A stretch of DNA of 64,000 nucleotides from Vandiemenella viatica (Eukaryota; Arthropoda; Insecta; Orthoptera; Morabidae). The notes under the pieces are model-generated. The model was not told the origin of the DNA. It ran no database searches and was given only the letters and a program-made list of their open reading frames with translations. Numbering within the stretch: position 1 is the first letter of the stretch; each line of letters starts with the position of its first letter. Made by a program: the position numbers and the translations under genes. Below are positions 1 to 10,690 of the stretch, in pieces. The DNA is taken from assembly GCA_031002005.1 (NCBI GenBank), contig CM061919.1, positions 34,499,088 to 34,563,087 on the forward strand. The letters run 5' to 3'.

Positions 1-165
1 CTTCTAAGCATTAGTTTTAATTCTTATACCAATACCTTGTACACTCCAATGACCCTCTTCACCCTCCTCCTGTCTTCCAATGAATCCCATTCCAGTTCTT
101 TTATCATATCTGTTACTGATTGCATTCTGCGATAATTTCCAGAAACTAAACTAGCCGCCCTTTTT
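1..165 (-). mobile_element. CR1-like LINE, RT C-terminal fragment
   Basis: Read on minus, this encodes the tail of a CR1-like pol, with RMQSVTDMIKELEWDSLEDR followed by RRRVKRVIGVYK. That is the region just C-terminal of the reverse transcriptase in the LINEs at 29593-30900 and 31253-32800. The frame is open here, but the element is cut by the window edge and lacks catalytic motifs. Clade assignment rests on this C-terminal motif only. Confidence 0.7.
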
Positions 166-905
166 TTGCAGTTACAGAATTCCATAAACAAAGAACAAGT
201 TACGATGACTTTATTCCTTTTGCCTGGTGTTAGTTATTGTATTATTACCGGAGGATCGATGTGATCTATCATCAGTGCGGTTCTGGCTTTGATGTTGAAT
301 GTTTGTTGTAACTCGACTCAACAACAATTAATCTAATCGCATGTTTGTCCGGAACCTTTGTTATGGATTTAAAAGTATTGAATATTGATAGTTTTAAAAT
401 GAAACTATTAACGCGGGAGTCAATAGTATTTTGCCTGCAGGCCCGATTTGATTGTATGTCCACATTTATTATAACAAACCTATCACAAAAATGTGAAGAA
501 TTTACAAAAATAAATGGAAACCGTAAAGGAAGACAGCAGTGAAACCTCCTATTTAAAAACGAAATATTTTGATGAGACTATAATTTTTGTTATATACATG
601 TCCCAATATCACATTAGGCTTCTATGCAGGGTTTTGAGTAGACTACTTTAAAAAATAACCGTCATTAGTTATTGTCACTAGATATGCCACTGTCCGGTGA
701 AAGGTTAGGTGTTTTTCTTGTATGCAAACAGGTGTTTGTTTTGAAATTGGATTATTCTTTCCTATATAATATTCATTACAGTAAATCAAGTGTACATTCA
801 GAGGTTTTCCGAAACATCCGTGTGCTAATTACTTTAAGTTTTATCCAAATGTACAAGTTATCTAAATTTATTTTTATTAAATAAACAATTTACTTAAACT
901 TTACC
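166..905. other. AT-rich stretch without recognised feature
   Basis: Two short ORFs (345-542 and 672-884, plus) have no recognisable domain, no splice or promoter context, and AT-rich composition typical of chance ORFs. Nothing here can be supported as a gene. Confidence 0.5.
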
Positions 906-1150
906 AAGTACGAACGAAGTCGTCCCGTATACGATGCGATGCGATGCGATGCTTCAAGCTAGTGTTCGATTGTACCGAAAGTAACGAGTAACGAAACAAT
1001 ACGATAGTAACGAAGTTATCCCGTACGCGGCGCGACTCGGTACCATGCTTCACGCCATTGTAGGATTGTACCGAAAGTAACGAGCCACGATTCGAAAGTA
1101 ACGGGTATTAATTGGTTTAGTAACGAATACATACGGGCCCAGAATTTCTC
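905..1150. repeat. Two 96-bp imperfect tandem units rich in CGAAAGTAACGA
   Basis: The string GATTGTACCGAAAGTAACGA occurs at 968 and 1064, and AACGAAGT...CCCGTA at 913 and 1009, giving a 96-bp period. A short GATGC run (about four copies) lies near 932-951. The block abuts the broken end of the ATPase remnant at about 1158, so it may be the end of an element that interrupted it. Family not recognised. Confidence 0.6.
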
Positions 1151-1159
1151 GTTACTTTT

Positions 1160-1413
1160 ACAGCTCTATTCACCCAGCAACTGCTACTTTGGTTGGCACA
1201 AAGACTTTAAAAACACATATAAATTTTCAAATCTGAGGCCATTGTGGTGTTCCAATAGGGAGAACAATAGATAGTCTTCCCATAGATTGACGGTCCACAA
1301 ACTATAGCCTTCACTGCCTCGGGGAACAGAGATCCGTTCTTCTTCTTCCGCTTGATGTCCGCAACATCTGCATTACTCACGGGTAATTTTGCTTGCTGTT
1401 TGACGAAGCGCAT
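1160..1413 (-). pseudogene. Maverick/adintovirus-like packaging ATPase, N-terminal remnant
   Basis: The minus-strand ORF (1413-1207) contains SLFPEAVKAIVCGPSIYGKT, which fits the N-terminal part and Walker A (GPSxxGKT) of FtsK/HerA-type genome-packaging ATPases of Polinton/Maverick and adintovirus elements. Known members usually read GPSNCGKTN and continue with a KSLYQPKYQLL-like stretch. Here a frameshift is followed by KSLCQPK and a stop at about 1165. The remaining ATPase, including Walker B, is missing, because unrelated repeat DNA begins near 1158. The gene points away from the plus-strand PLA2-type ORF that starts 73 bp away, so 1414-1485 would be a shared divergent promoter. Family assignment is from motif memory. 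Confidence 0.6.
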
Positions 1414-1485
1414 ATTGACGGGGTTTTCAAGCTGCTCCGACTATATATTGTTGAACTAAAATGTGAAAATAGACAGTCGATAACA

Positions 1486-1590
1486 ATGCCTGTTACAAGA
1501 AAGCAGAAGCAGAAGAAGAAGGGTCGTGGCTTCTTAAAGAAGCTCATCGATAAAATGTCATTTCATCATCATCATCATCCTTCAACTGTA
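1486..1590 (+). pseudogene. N-terminus of a Maverick/adintovirus-like PLA2-type protein
   Basis: From ATG 1486 the frame encodes a strongly basic start, MPVTRKQKQKKKGRGFLKKL, ending in IDKMSF. This resembles the N-terminus that precedes the YxxCGPGT calcium-loop motif in PLA2-domain proteins of Maverick/adintovirus elements. The sequence then runs into a CAT repeat (His codons, 1564-1578) and unrelated DNA; the PLA2 domain itself is absent. A PLA2 domain without this N-terminus lies on the same strand at 24026, on the far side of the nested LINE cluster. The two may be halves of one gene. Confidence 0.5.
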
Positions 1591-1776
1591 GCTTTCGCTA
1601 TATTATTTTCTCACAGTACCAGGATAGGATCCTATGACTGCTGTCGATGTAGTATCTTTATTTGACTTGGCTTGTTGTCTAAGTTGTATGTCGGTATCAG
1701 TTGTCTAGTTTGAGTGTGACCTTGTGTCACGAGGCGGTGTTGTGTTTCGCCATCCTGCTGCCGTCTTCTCCCTTTT

Positions 1777-1778
<2 letters not shown>
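1591..1778. other. Unassigned stretch left of the first poly(T)
   Basis: No ORF with recognisable content. It carries the plus-strand sequence into which, or next to which, the minus-strand LINE A was copied, since its poly(A) (T-run) begins at 1779. It may include the 5' leader of another element. Confidence 0.35.
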
Positions 1779-1829
<51 letters not shown>

Positions 1830-3832
1830 GTCGCGGCCTCAACGGCCTGTTTGTGAAAAAGATCCGTTGCCGGGGCAACACTACTTAATGTGACTCTGTA
1901 TGGGATAGGATATTTCGGGGACTCTGTTTATTACGCTTTTGGGGGAAAAAGGGCTATGGGTGCCTTAGGCGCCCTTATGTCAAAACCCCCATAGGGTTCG
2001 TATGATAGCTGGGGATCATCGCGCCGTGATCAGCTGCGTAAGCAGCTGGACGACTCTCCCCAGCTGGTTGGCTTGTGTATCTGCGTGGTAGTATCACCTT
2101 TGCTGTGGACAGCATGCTGTTCCCGTCGGCGGATGCCATGGCGGCCAGCTGGTGGTCCTGGGTTTCCGGCTTGCCTGTTGACCGTGAGTGGTCCTGTTGG
2201 TTGGAGGTCTGTCCTTCCCTCCGTTCCTGTTGGTGGATGTGTGTTGCTGGGTTGGGGTGGTTTCTGTGTCCATTCTGCATGATGAGCTTCCTCTCTGGGC
2301 AGCCTCCGTAGCATGCAGCGTGGTCAGCACCACAGTTCGCACACGTAGGCGTGGCATCACGCGGTTGTGGGCAGACCGTGGCGCTGTGGTTTTCCCCGCA
2401 TCGTACACAGCGTACTTGGCTGTGGCAGTCCTTTGCCAGGTGTTGGTACCGCTGGCAGCGGAAACATTGGATGACTGCGGCTTGTTTCTTGCGAGGTCGC
2501 CCAGCATGCTTCTTGGTGGCCTGCCTGGCTGGGGTCTGAGCACTGGACGACGGCTGGGTGTGGCACAGCTTCTGTTCCCCCATCTTCCTGGGTCGTGGTG
2601 GTGTTGGCCGGTTCATGGCTGCCAAATTGTTCCATGCCCGACTTGATGTCCTCCTGGCTGGGACTGGTTGCTAGATATCCGGCGAGTGCCGGCCAGGAGC
2701 TGGGCGGGATGGTGGCCAGTTGGCGGAGCACATCCCTCATGGCGCCGTGATGTGAGGGTGGGACAGCTTGCAGTAGCTGGTCCAGTGACTCCTCGTGGCT
2801 GGTTGGCTGGTCCGTGGGCCCCTCGTTGACTGGAGTGGTGGGCGACGGTCCCACTCTCCTGCTTGGTGCCGGTGACGCGAATAGCCTGTAGTACAGTTCT
2901 TCGAAGTACTGGCCGCAATCGAAGTCTTCGGCGAAGATGCTGGGGAATGGTACTCGTTGCGACCAGTCCTTCCCTTCATCGATGACAGGCTTGGAGTACT
3001 TCTGGTTGCAGAGTGTACGGCGCAGTTGTTTGGATGTGTTGGGAATTTCCCAGACATACACTCTGCTCCAGACTCTGCTCGATGGTCCATGGCCATCCTT
3101 TCTCGATAAGGAAGTTATCGAGCTCCTGGAAGGTTGACCGCAGCGCCTTGATGCGGTACCTCTGGTTGCCATTGATGCACTGGAGGTAAAGCGGGTACCC
3201 GACTTCGAACTTGTGGTCGTCATCCACAATGGTTGACCACGATGCATCGCCCAAGGAAGCGGGCGATTCCGCCAACGGCGTGCTGTGGCCACTCGGGGTG
3301 CAGTGAGAGTCCCCGCTGTTCCCTCCGGATGCAGAGGGCCCTGGTGTGGGGCGCTCACTGTCAGTGCCTGACAGTGGGGCACCTTGGCTCCTCGGGGCCG
3401 TCCGCTCACCGCCGCTCTGCGGCAGTGACTGGCCGTCCGGGCTGCATGGTGCTGGGACTGCGGGCAGCTCCCGAGGTGTGCCCTGGTGGTGCTCCTCCGC
3501 ACTGGGAGTGCTGGCTCGGGTCGACCTTCCACCACCCCTGCGGGGCGCGGACTGCCACGGCGCGTCGGTTGCGGCCGGGAGCTGGCGAGGCTGCTCCCGT
3601 GGCGCCTCCTGGGTGCCGGCCGTGGCACCTTGCGTCGGTTCCAGGCGCCCCCCTCCGCGAGCGGAGCGGTCCGGAGTCGACCTGCCTCCACCACTGTGTG
3701 GCGGAGACTGCGGTCGGGCGGTCTGCGCAGCGACTATATCCCGCGGTGCTCGGGGTGCCGTCTGGTGGCGCGTGGGCGTATCGTCGGGCGAGAGTGGGCG
3801 GTGCCTTCTTCCCATGGTGCGCGTGCAGCTGA
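1779..3832 (-). mobile_element. LINE A: gag-only Jockey-like retroelement with poly(A)
   Basis: Minus-strand element with a 47-nt T-run at 1779-1825 (its poly(A) tail), a 3' UTR of about 150 bp, one long ORF1, and a 5' end close to 3832. There is no endonuclease or RT between ORF1 and the 3' UTR. The 3' UTR resembles those of B, C and D (T-run, GTGTCGCGGCCTCAACGG, then GGGGGAAAAAGGGC). Partial copies lie at 14041-14780 (5' part). The abutting T-run of B at 3838-3846 shows these elements sit head to tail. Confidence 0.8.
1975..3815 (-). pseudogene. LINE A ORF1 (gag-like, three zinc knuckles), frameshifted
   Basis: The ORF starts at ATG 3815 (MGRRHRPLSPDDTPTRHQ) and stops at TAA 1975-1977. The first ~190 residues are Pro/Gly/Arg/Ser-rich. 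A conserved block follows with DDDHKFEVGYPLYLQCI and SRVYVWEIPNTSKQ. Near the C-terminus are three zinc knuckles typical of Jockey-like ORF1: CFRCQRYQHLAKDC, CVRCGENHSATVC and CANCGADHAACYGGC. These bind nucleic acid in the RNP of known elements. The frame shifts near 3088 (a small deletion before RVYVWEIP relative to copy B) and again near 2600, so no single product is made. Length without the shifts would be about 600 residues. Confidence 0.75.
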
Positions 3833-3837
3833 CTGCT

Positions 3838-5160
3838 TTTTTTTTTGTGTGTGTCGCGGTCTCAACGACCTTGTTTGTGTGTCCCGCTGCCTCGACAGCT
3901 CTACCACTACGTGTCAGGTTTGTCTGGGATTTGGGTTCTATTTTTAATTCTCTTTTAGGGGGAAAAATGGGCTATGGACGCCTTTGGCACCCTTATGATA
4001 AAACCCCCTTTGGGTTTATTTTTCAGCTGGGATCATCGCCGTGATCAGCTGCGTTAGCAGCTGGACGATCTTCCCTAGCTGGGTTTCGTTTTTCGTCACT
4101 GTGGGCGCAGCACCTGTGCTGCAGGTGGCTGGTTGGTTCCGACGATTGTTGCTCTGCGAACCAGTGGTTCGTCGTCGGTCGACGGTTCATCTGTCGGTCG
4201 CGGGAGGTGCTGTTGGCATGGTGGGCTTCCCTGCCGACCGCCCCGGTAGTTGGTTGAGTGTGGCCGTGGTTTGGTGGTCTTCCTCCCTCGGATCGGAGTC
4301 GCTTCCTGACTGGACAGCCTCCGTAGCAGGCGGCGTGGTTAGTACCACAGTTTGCACACGTTGGCGTGGCATCACGCGGGCGTGTGCAAACCACGGCGCT
4401 GTGACTTCCGCCGCATCGTACAGGGCGCACCTGGCTCCGGCAGTCTTTCGCCAGGTGCTGGTACCGCTGGCAGCGGAAACATTGGATGATTCCAGCTGGC
4501 TTCTTGGTGGTACGACTGACTGGTTGTTGGTTGTCGGCCTTCGGGTTGGCGCATTGTTCGGCGACTGGGAGTGGTGTAGTCTCGGTTCCGCCAAACCCCT
4601 GAGTCGTGGTAGTAGCCGGCTACTGGCTCCCGAGGCGTTCCATGGCTGCCTTGATGTCCTCCTGGTTGGGGCTGGTAGCCAGGTAGCCAGCGAGTGTCGA
4701 CAATGTGCTGGACGGGATGGTGGCCAGTTGGCGGAGCACCTCCCTCATGGCGCCGTGGTATGTGGGTAGGACCGCTTGTAGCAGCTGGTCCAATGGCCCT
4801 TCGCGGTAGGTTGACTGGTCCTTGTTCCCCTCGTTGATGGGCGAAAGTTCTCCGCTGCTGCTCTGTGCGGTTGGTGCCGGTGACGCGAAGAACCTATAGT
4901 ACAATTCCTCTAAGTACCGGTCGCAGTCGAAGCCCTCGGCGAAGATGCTAGGGAAGGGTACTCGACGCGACCAGTCCTTCCCTTCCTCGCACATTGGCCT
5001 GGCAAGACGTGAGTACCTCTGGTTGCAGAGTGTACGACGCATTTGCTTGGTTGTGCTGGGAATTTCCCAGACGTACACTCTACTCCAGACACGCACCCGG
5101 CGCTCAATCGTCCATGGTCCTCCTTTCTCAGCGAGGAAGTTCTCGAACTCCTACTCTCCT
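3838..5160 (-). mobile_element. LINE B: 5'-truncated gag-only element
   Basis: Minus-strand element with T-run 3838-3846, 3' UTR to about 4020, and ORF1 pieces up to 5152, where it stops within the block aligned to FQELDNFLIEKG of A and meets the T-run of C. ORF1 retains MRVWSRVYVWEIPSTTKQ (5096 downward) and the knuckles CFRCQRYQHLAKDC and CANCGTNHAACYGGC in a different frame, so it is frameshifted near 4600. The first knuckle pair is weakened (VRPVRCGGSH lacks one Cys). It lacks ORF2. Its duplicate is at 14781-16103. Confidence 0.75.
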
Positions 5161-5359
5161 TTTTTTTGTGTCTCTGCCTCAACGGCGTGTTTGTGAAGTC
5201 CCGCTACCTGGGTAGCTCTACTTTACGTGTCACAGTGTTTTGGATGGGTTTGTTTTGGGGACTCTTTTTATTACTCTTTGAGGGGAAAACATGACTGCGG
5301 TTCGTCAAAGACGACCTTATGTGAAAAACCTCTACAGTTTTCTTATGTTCATATCAGTT

Positions 5360-7740
5360 CTACTCTGCCTGATATATGATGCTTAGTGGCACTTTATATT
5401 TGTGCCAATGCCTTGGTACAGTTGTTTCTTCAGTTCCTCTGAATTTTTCCACTCTTTCGTAGAATCTTTCAGTTTGTTTGAAGATCTCTACATAGATCGG
5501 ACTTATATTTGTCTGTTCATGAATTAGGTCCGTCGGTGCATACCTTGGAGCCCGCAATATTACCCGCAGGCACCGGTTCTGCAGTTTCTGTAGGTGGTCA
5601 ATGTTGGTCATCGAAGCTGTTCCCCATACCTGGCAACCATATAGGATGAACGGGAGGATTATTGATTTGTAGATGCGCAGTTTTGTTTTTATGGCGAGTT
5701 CCGAACTTTAGAGGATTGGAAATAGTTGCGATAATATGGCGTGTCCTTGTCTTCTCCTGTCCAGTATGTGTTTTCGGAATAATAGCTTCTTGTCTATCGT
5801 GACTCCAAGGTACTTCGTATCTTCCAACCATTCAACTTCCTATCCCATGATGGTCAGTTTTCTGTTTTATTCTGGCCTTTTCCGGGTGAAATATATGGCT
5901 GCACACTTTGTCGGGTTGATCTTCACCTTGTTCTGTCGGCACCATTTTTCTAAATTGTCTAGCCCGTGTTGCAGGTGGTTGATGTTTAATTCATCGTTGC
6001 TGCCAGATGCGTAGATTGTTGTATCGTCGGCGAACTGTGCTATGTTGACATGAGGCGGTGTGGGTATGTCGTTGACGACTATTTTGAATATTACTGGTGC
6101 CAGGACAGAGCCCTGCGGAATTTCGGTATTGATGGGGTAGGTTGATAAATTTTGGCCCTCAACTGATACAAAGAACCTTCTGTTCTGCAGGTAGCTCCCG
6201 ATTAACTGAATGTAGCAGTGCCAGACGGACGTCTGTGTTCGTAGTTTGGTGATGAGGTTGGCATGCCATACCTTATCGTACGCCTTCTCTATGTATAGGA
6301 ACACAGCCGCCGTCGACCCTGAGTAGTTAAAAAATCTGGAAACATCTTCAGTCAATCGGAGGAGCTGGCTTGTGCTTCCTACCCTGCTCTGGAAGCCAAA
6401 CTGTTCTTTGCGGATTGTCCTTTCCGTGTCCAGTGTGTAATTTATCCGCTTGAGTAGTACTCTCTCCAGTACTTTGGAGGCGGAGGGGAGTAGGCTGATG
6501 GGCCTGCAATTTGATGGAAGTCGCTGGTCTTTCCCTCGCTTGGGAATGGCCGTGACCTTGGCGACTTTCCATGCATCTGGAAAATATCTTTGGAGGAGGC
6601 AGGTATTGCATATCCTGGTGAGGAGCACGATCCCTTTCCTCAGCAGGTTTTTCAGGTGTGAGTTTGAGATCTTGTCGGCACCTGGGGCTTTGTTGTTTGT
6701 CAGTTTCTTGATGATGTTTCGAATTTCGCCTGGTGTCGTCAACTCTGTCTCATCCTCTGGTTGTGTTTCCATAATGTTCCGGGCTGTGTTCTCGATGTCC
6801 TCAGCTACGCGTGCTTCAGCCTGCTTCAGGTCGTACTCAACCTCCCTGTATTGGCTGGCAAAGTACTCCGCCAGCACCTCTGCCTTGGCCACTGGGAGAA
6901 AGCACGGTCCTGTTGGCCCGGTGATAGCAGTGTTGGGGTCCCTTGGGGCTTTGACAGCGCGCACAAGTTGCCAAGCGTCCCTATTGTTTAATATTAGATT
7001 TTGCATTTTGTTCTCCCATCTTTTAGATTTGTGTTCTGACAGTCGGCCCCTCAGCTCTGAGGTAAGCTGTTTGTACCGTCTTTTGTCATGGGATCTCTGA
7101 ACCGTTGCCACAGTTTCCTTGCCGTGTTCTTGAGGTATCTGATGTTCTCGATCTCTGGTGGCAGCTCGTCAGTGTGGAGTGGGTGGATGATTGTAGTAGA
7201 CGCTCTCCTATCGGCCTCCAGCACCACCTGGTTGAAGTGCTTAATTGCCTCCTCAATGTCCTCTTTTGTTGTTAGCTGAACTGTGGTTTAGGCTTGGTTG
7301 TGCACTATTCTGCGGAATTGATTCCGATCCACTTCTTTGGATCACTTCTCGTTCGTGTGCGGAAGTACCCAGTTCTTTATTTGTAGTAGTACGGGTTGGA
7401 GGTCGGATGATAGGTCGTTGACGACATCGAGTTTGATCCGGCGTGGGATGTCCTCCTGAAGAGTGGATTTTAATAGCTGTGGCCTCCATTTCGATCAGTT
7501 GTGGTGTTGCGATATTCTCGTGGGTCAGCTTTTTATTTATGATGATAGCTGTTCCTCCTCCCCGTTGTCCCAGCCTGTCATTCCAGTAGATTGTTTGTCC
7601 GGAAATTTTGAAATTGTCATTTGGTTTAAGTTAGGTCTCCGTCAACAGTACTATGTCCAGTTGTAGGCTTTGGATGAAATCCTGGAGCTCTATCTTTTTA
7701 TTATGTATGTTGTTAGCGTTCCAAATTGCATTTTTTAAGT
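5360..7740 (-). pseudogene. LINE C ORF2: APE endonuclease plus reverse transcriptase
   Basis: ORF2 begins near 7740 with MARLIGNLKDLK and WNANNIHNKKIELQDF, the Jockey-type endonuclease start. DIVLLTET is followed by a stop, and RLGQRGGGTAI is visible further on. The EN part is frame-broken and short. The RT is open from 7111 to 5867: NKAPGADKI, CRPISLLPSASKV, VFLYIEKAYDKVW, IPQGSVLAPVIF and the catalytic FADD (AQFADDTTIY). After a stop at 5867 and a shift, the C-terminus continues (ILYGCQVWGTA, LQNRCLRVIL) to a stop at 5360. The RT would prime cDNA at nicked chromosomal DNA, but the breaks make this copy inactive. Confidence 0.75.
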
Positions 7741-7767
7741 CTTTTAAATTTCCTATTAGTCTCGCCA

Positions 7768-8400
7768 TTATTTCAGCAGGGACATGACTCCTTTCATCAG
7801 TGCAAAAAGTTTGCCGGTGTCGTCCTGGCCTTTTGGATGCGGTCTAGTGTTTTGATCATTTTTCGGCGCTGCGGTCCGCGGATGCGACCCACTCGCAGTC
7901 TTGTCTGCCGGTCTATGGTGCTCTTGCGAGCTGCCTCCATGGTCGGCTCGTATGGCAGGGGTTGCAGCTTTGTGGTCGTGGCGAGTCTTCTCCCGCAGTT
8001 GCTTCCGGATCTGGCATCTAGAATAATAGGCTGCATGATTCCCGCCACAGTTACAACAGACTGCTTCCTCTCTTGGTATCGAGCAGTCGGCAGCTCGATG
8101 GTTTCCCCCACACCTCACGCATCTTTGTTGGTCGGTGCAGTCGCGCGCCTGGTGACCGTGGGCTTGGCAGTTATAACACTGCAGATGTTCGACGACGAGG
8201 GGCTTCCGCTTGGGAGCCCTCTGCGTTTGCTGTTTCGGCAGCATGTCATGTGTCTTCGGCGTCGGCGGCTTGCTTGGTTTACAGGGGAGCTGAACAGTGG
8301 GGCAGAGGCCCATGTCCTGCAGCGTCTTGCATGCCCTTTCCATGTCCGACTGCCATGAGGCGAGGATCTTGAGTCCTCCAACCGCTGGCCAGCAGAACAT
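7768..8400 (-). CDS. LINE C ORF1, C-terminal zinc-knuckle part
   Basis: A 210-residue open frame that begins within ORF1 (MFCWPAVGGLKILASWQSDM) and ends at ...MKGVMSLLK just before the ORF2 start. It carries three knuckles: CYNCQAHGHQARDC, CVRCGGNHRAADC and CCNCGGNHAAYYSRC. Upstream is a W/L-rich PRE_C2HC-like stretch. The sequence is clearly different from the ORF1 of A, B and D, so C belongs to another family despite the similar 3' UTR. The Met at 8400 is only the first in frame; the natural start lies upstream in the frame-shifted part (8466-8903). Confidence 0.65.
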   Translation of the reverse strand: MFCWPAVGGLKILASWQSDMERACKTLQDMGLCPTVQLPCKPSKPPTPKTHDMLPKQQTQRAPKRKPLVVEHLQCYNCQAHGHQARDCTDQQRCVRCGGNHRAADCSIPREEAVCCNCGGNHAAYYSRCQIRKQLREKTRHDHKAATPAIRADHGGSSQEHHRPADKTASGSHPRTAAPKNDQNTRPHPKGQDDTGKLFALMKGVMSLLK

Positions 8401-8465
8401 GGGAAGCTATGTTGCTAACAGCAGCTTGACGTATAGACTCGCCCAGTTTCCAGAGAATGGCACCG

Positions 8466-8903
8466 TTAATGGCAGAACAGCTCTTCGATGTGTAGGTCCG
8501 GTTCCATCTCCTCCTGAGCTGGGCTAGAGGGCGTGGTCGCCTCCGGCACATCTTCGATGTGTAGCGGCGGTTCCATCTCCTCCTGAGCTGGGCTAGACGG
8601 CGTGGTCCCTCCGGCTCCTTTTGGATGTGTAGGGCCGGTTCCATATCCTCCTGAGCTGGGATTGAGGGCGTGGTCATCTGCTGTCTCCTCGTTAGCAGTG
8701 ACAGTCTCTGTATATTCTTTGCTTGGTCTGCACTCCTTGGGCAACTCCGGTATTTTAAAGCATTCAGGTGCTTTTGATGGCGGGTTCGGCTCGTGGGAGT
8801 GCGATGTACCAGCGACTTGCCAGGCGTCAGTTGCTTCAGACTGGAACTTCCTGCGAAACGTATTGCGCCGTCCATTTAGCCTGCGGAAGAATTTTCCACA
8901 CAA
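8466..8903 (-). pseudogene. LINE C ORF1, N-terminal part with 23-residue repeats
   Basis: The open frame from 8903 (MCGKFFRRLNGRRNTF) runs 145 residues and ends in a stop after HIEELFCH. The C-terminal half contains degenerate 23-residue units built on TTPSSPAQEEMEPxLHIE, encoded by a 69-bp DNA repeat. It is out of frame with the zinc-knuckle part. The duplicate at 18273-18573 has only one unit. Confidence 0.5.
8482..8690. repeat. 69-bp minisatellite, three units, inside ORF1 of LINE C
   Basis: The block TTCGATGTGTAG...GGTTCCATCTCCTCCTGAGC recurs from 8482, 8551 and about 8620, giving a 69-bp period. 69 is divisible by 3, so unit changes keep the reading frame. The duplicated copy at 18290-18345 has a single unit, an exact loss of about 138 bp. 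Confidence 0.8.
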
Positions 8904-8982
8904 AAGTCGTCTTTGAAGGTCCGCATCACCTGCTATGTCGGCGGTCGTTCTGTCGTCATCAGTTGAGGCAGCAGTGTCTGCC

Positions 8983-10690
8983 TTTTTTTTTATGTGTCGC
9001 GGCCTCAGCGGCCGTGTTTGTCTAGTCCCGCAACCTGGGTTGCCCTACTACGACGTGACGCTATGTTGGGATTGTGGGATATTTTGGGGACTCTTTTTAA
9101 TACGCTTTAGGGGGGAAGAGGGCTGTGGGCACCTTAGGAGCCCTTATGTCAAAACCCACTAAAGTTTCGTGTTTCAGCCCATTGTCGTGATCAATTGCGT
9201 TAGTAGTTGGACGATTTTCCCCAGCTGGCTTTCTCGATGATCTGCGTGGTTGCAGCGCCAGAGCTGCGGGTGACTCGCTTCTTCTGTCAGCGGCTTCAGT
9301 GGGAACCAGCTGTTGGTCATGGGATGCTAGTTCGTGTGACGTCCCTGTTTGGTCCTTATAGCTTGGCGGGCTATCCTGCCCTCCTCTCCTGTTGCTGGTC
9401 TGATGTAGTTGGTTTGAGGCGCTCGTCTCTCTCCCTCGGCTCGAAAACGCTTCCTCTAAAGACAGCTTCGGTAGCAGGCTGCGTGGTCAGCACCACAGTT
9501 TGCACACGTTGGCGTGGCATCACGCGGTCGTGAGCAAACCGTGGCGCTGTGGTTTCCACCGCATCGTACGCAGTGTACCTGGCTCCGGCAGTCCTTTGCC
9601 AGGTGCCGGTAGCGCTGACAGCGGAAACACTGGATGACTTCTTGTGAGGTCGCCCAGCCTGCTTCCAGGTGACTTGACTGGGTGGTTGCAAGGTGTCAGC
9701 CTTGGGATCGGAGCACTGGTAGGCGGCTGTGTACGACGCATTTGTTTGGTTGTTGTGGGAATTTCCCAGATATACACTCTGCTCCAGACTCGTACCCTTA
9801 GCTCGATGGTCCATGGCCCTCCTTTGTCGGCAAGGAAGTTCTGGAGGTCTTGGAATGTAAACCGCAGTGCCTTGATGCGAAACATCTGGCTCTCGTTGAT
9901 GCCTTGAAGGTAGGGTTGGTAGCCGACTTCATACTTGTGATGGTCATCCACAATGGTCGACCAAGATGCGTCTCCCAGAGCTGCGAGCGATTCCGCCCAC
10001 GGTGTGCCATGGTCACTTGAGGTGTAGTTCGAGTCCCCTCATGACGCAGAGAGACTCGTTGTGGCGGGCTCACTGTCAGTGCCCGAGCGTAGGTCATTAT
10101 GGCTCCTCGGGGCCGTCCGCTTACCGCCACTCTGTGGCAGTGACTGGCCTTCTGGGCACCGTACTCCCGGGAGAGCATTCTGCTCCCGAGATGCACCCTC
10201 GTGGCGCTCCTCCACACTGGTAATGCCGCCTCGGGCCGATCTTCCGCCACCCCTGCGGGGTGCGGACTGACACGACGCGTCGGTTGCTGGCGAGGCTGCT
10301 CCCTTGGCGCATCCTGGATGCTGGCCGTGGCACCAGGCGTCGGCTCCTTGCACCCCCCCTCCCCGAGTGGAGCGGTCCGGAGTTGACCGGCCTCCACCAC
10401 TGTGTGTTGGACACTGAGGTTAGGTGGTCTGCGCGGCGAGTATATCCCGCGGCGCTCATGGTGCCGCCATGTGGTGCGTGGGCGTATCGTCGGGCGAGAG
10501 TGGGTGGCGCTTCCTTCCCATGGTTTGCGCGTAACTGAAGCTGCTCGACGAGACATCTACACGCGCTGACGACAAACTTTGTACTCCCGGCAGCAGAGTC
10601 GGCCAAGGCTGTGGCATGCACAGACCGTTCTTGGACGGCTCTATATCACGCCCGCTACAGCGTCGGGTTTCTGTTTCGCGATGGAAAACA
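8983..10690 (-). mobile_element. LINE D: gag-only element with internal deletion
   Basis: Minus-strand element with T-run 8983-8991, 3' UTR to about 9170, ORF1 pieces to ATG 10519 (MGRKRHPLSPDDTPTHHM, compare MGRRHRPLSPDDTPTRHQ of A), and a 5' leader to about 10690. The conserved block DDHHKYEVGYQPYLQGI and RVYIWEIPTTTKQMRR is present. The ~150 residues that separate this block from the knuckles in A and B are missing. A frameshift near 9640 breaks the knuckles in this copy; D' has 10 extra bases there and keeps CLRCQRYRHLAKDC in frame. Confidence 0.7.

Larger units (their letters stand above)
5161..8990 (-). mobile_element. LINE C: Jockey-like element with ORF1 and EN-RT ORF2
   Basis: Minus-strand element with T-run 5161-5168, a 3' UTR resembling that of A/B/D, RT and flanks at 5360-7111, endonuclease remnants at 7112-7740, and ORF1 at 7768-8903. 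Domain order (zinc-knuckle ORF1, APE endonuclease, RT, no RNase H, poly(A)) fits the Jockey clade. It is the only member of the minus-strand chain that ever encoded an RT. The duplicate C' (16104-18655) differs by a 1.1-kb deletion and a repeat contraction. Confidence 0.8.

Noticed and set aside
1564..1578. His-tag-like run of five His
   Set aside because: A CAT trinucleotide repeat in decayed sequence, not a vector tag; no vector sequence nearby.
2188..4044. Long plus-strand GC-rich ORFs opposite LINE A and B
   Set aside because: Antisense frames of the GC-rich ORF1; the zinc knuckles and conserved block are on minus.
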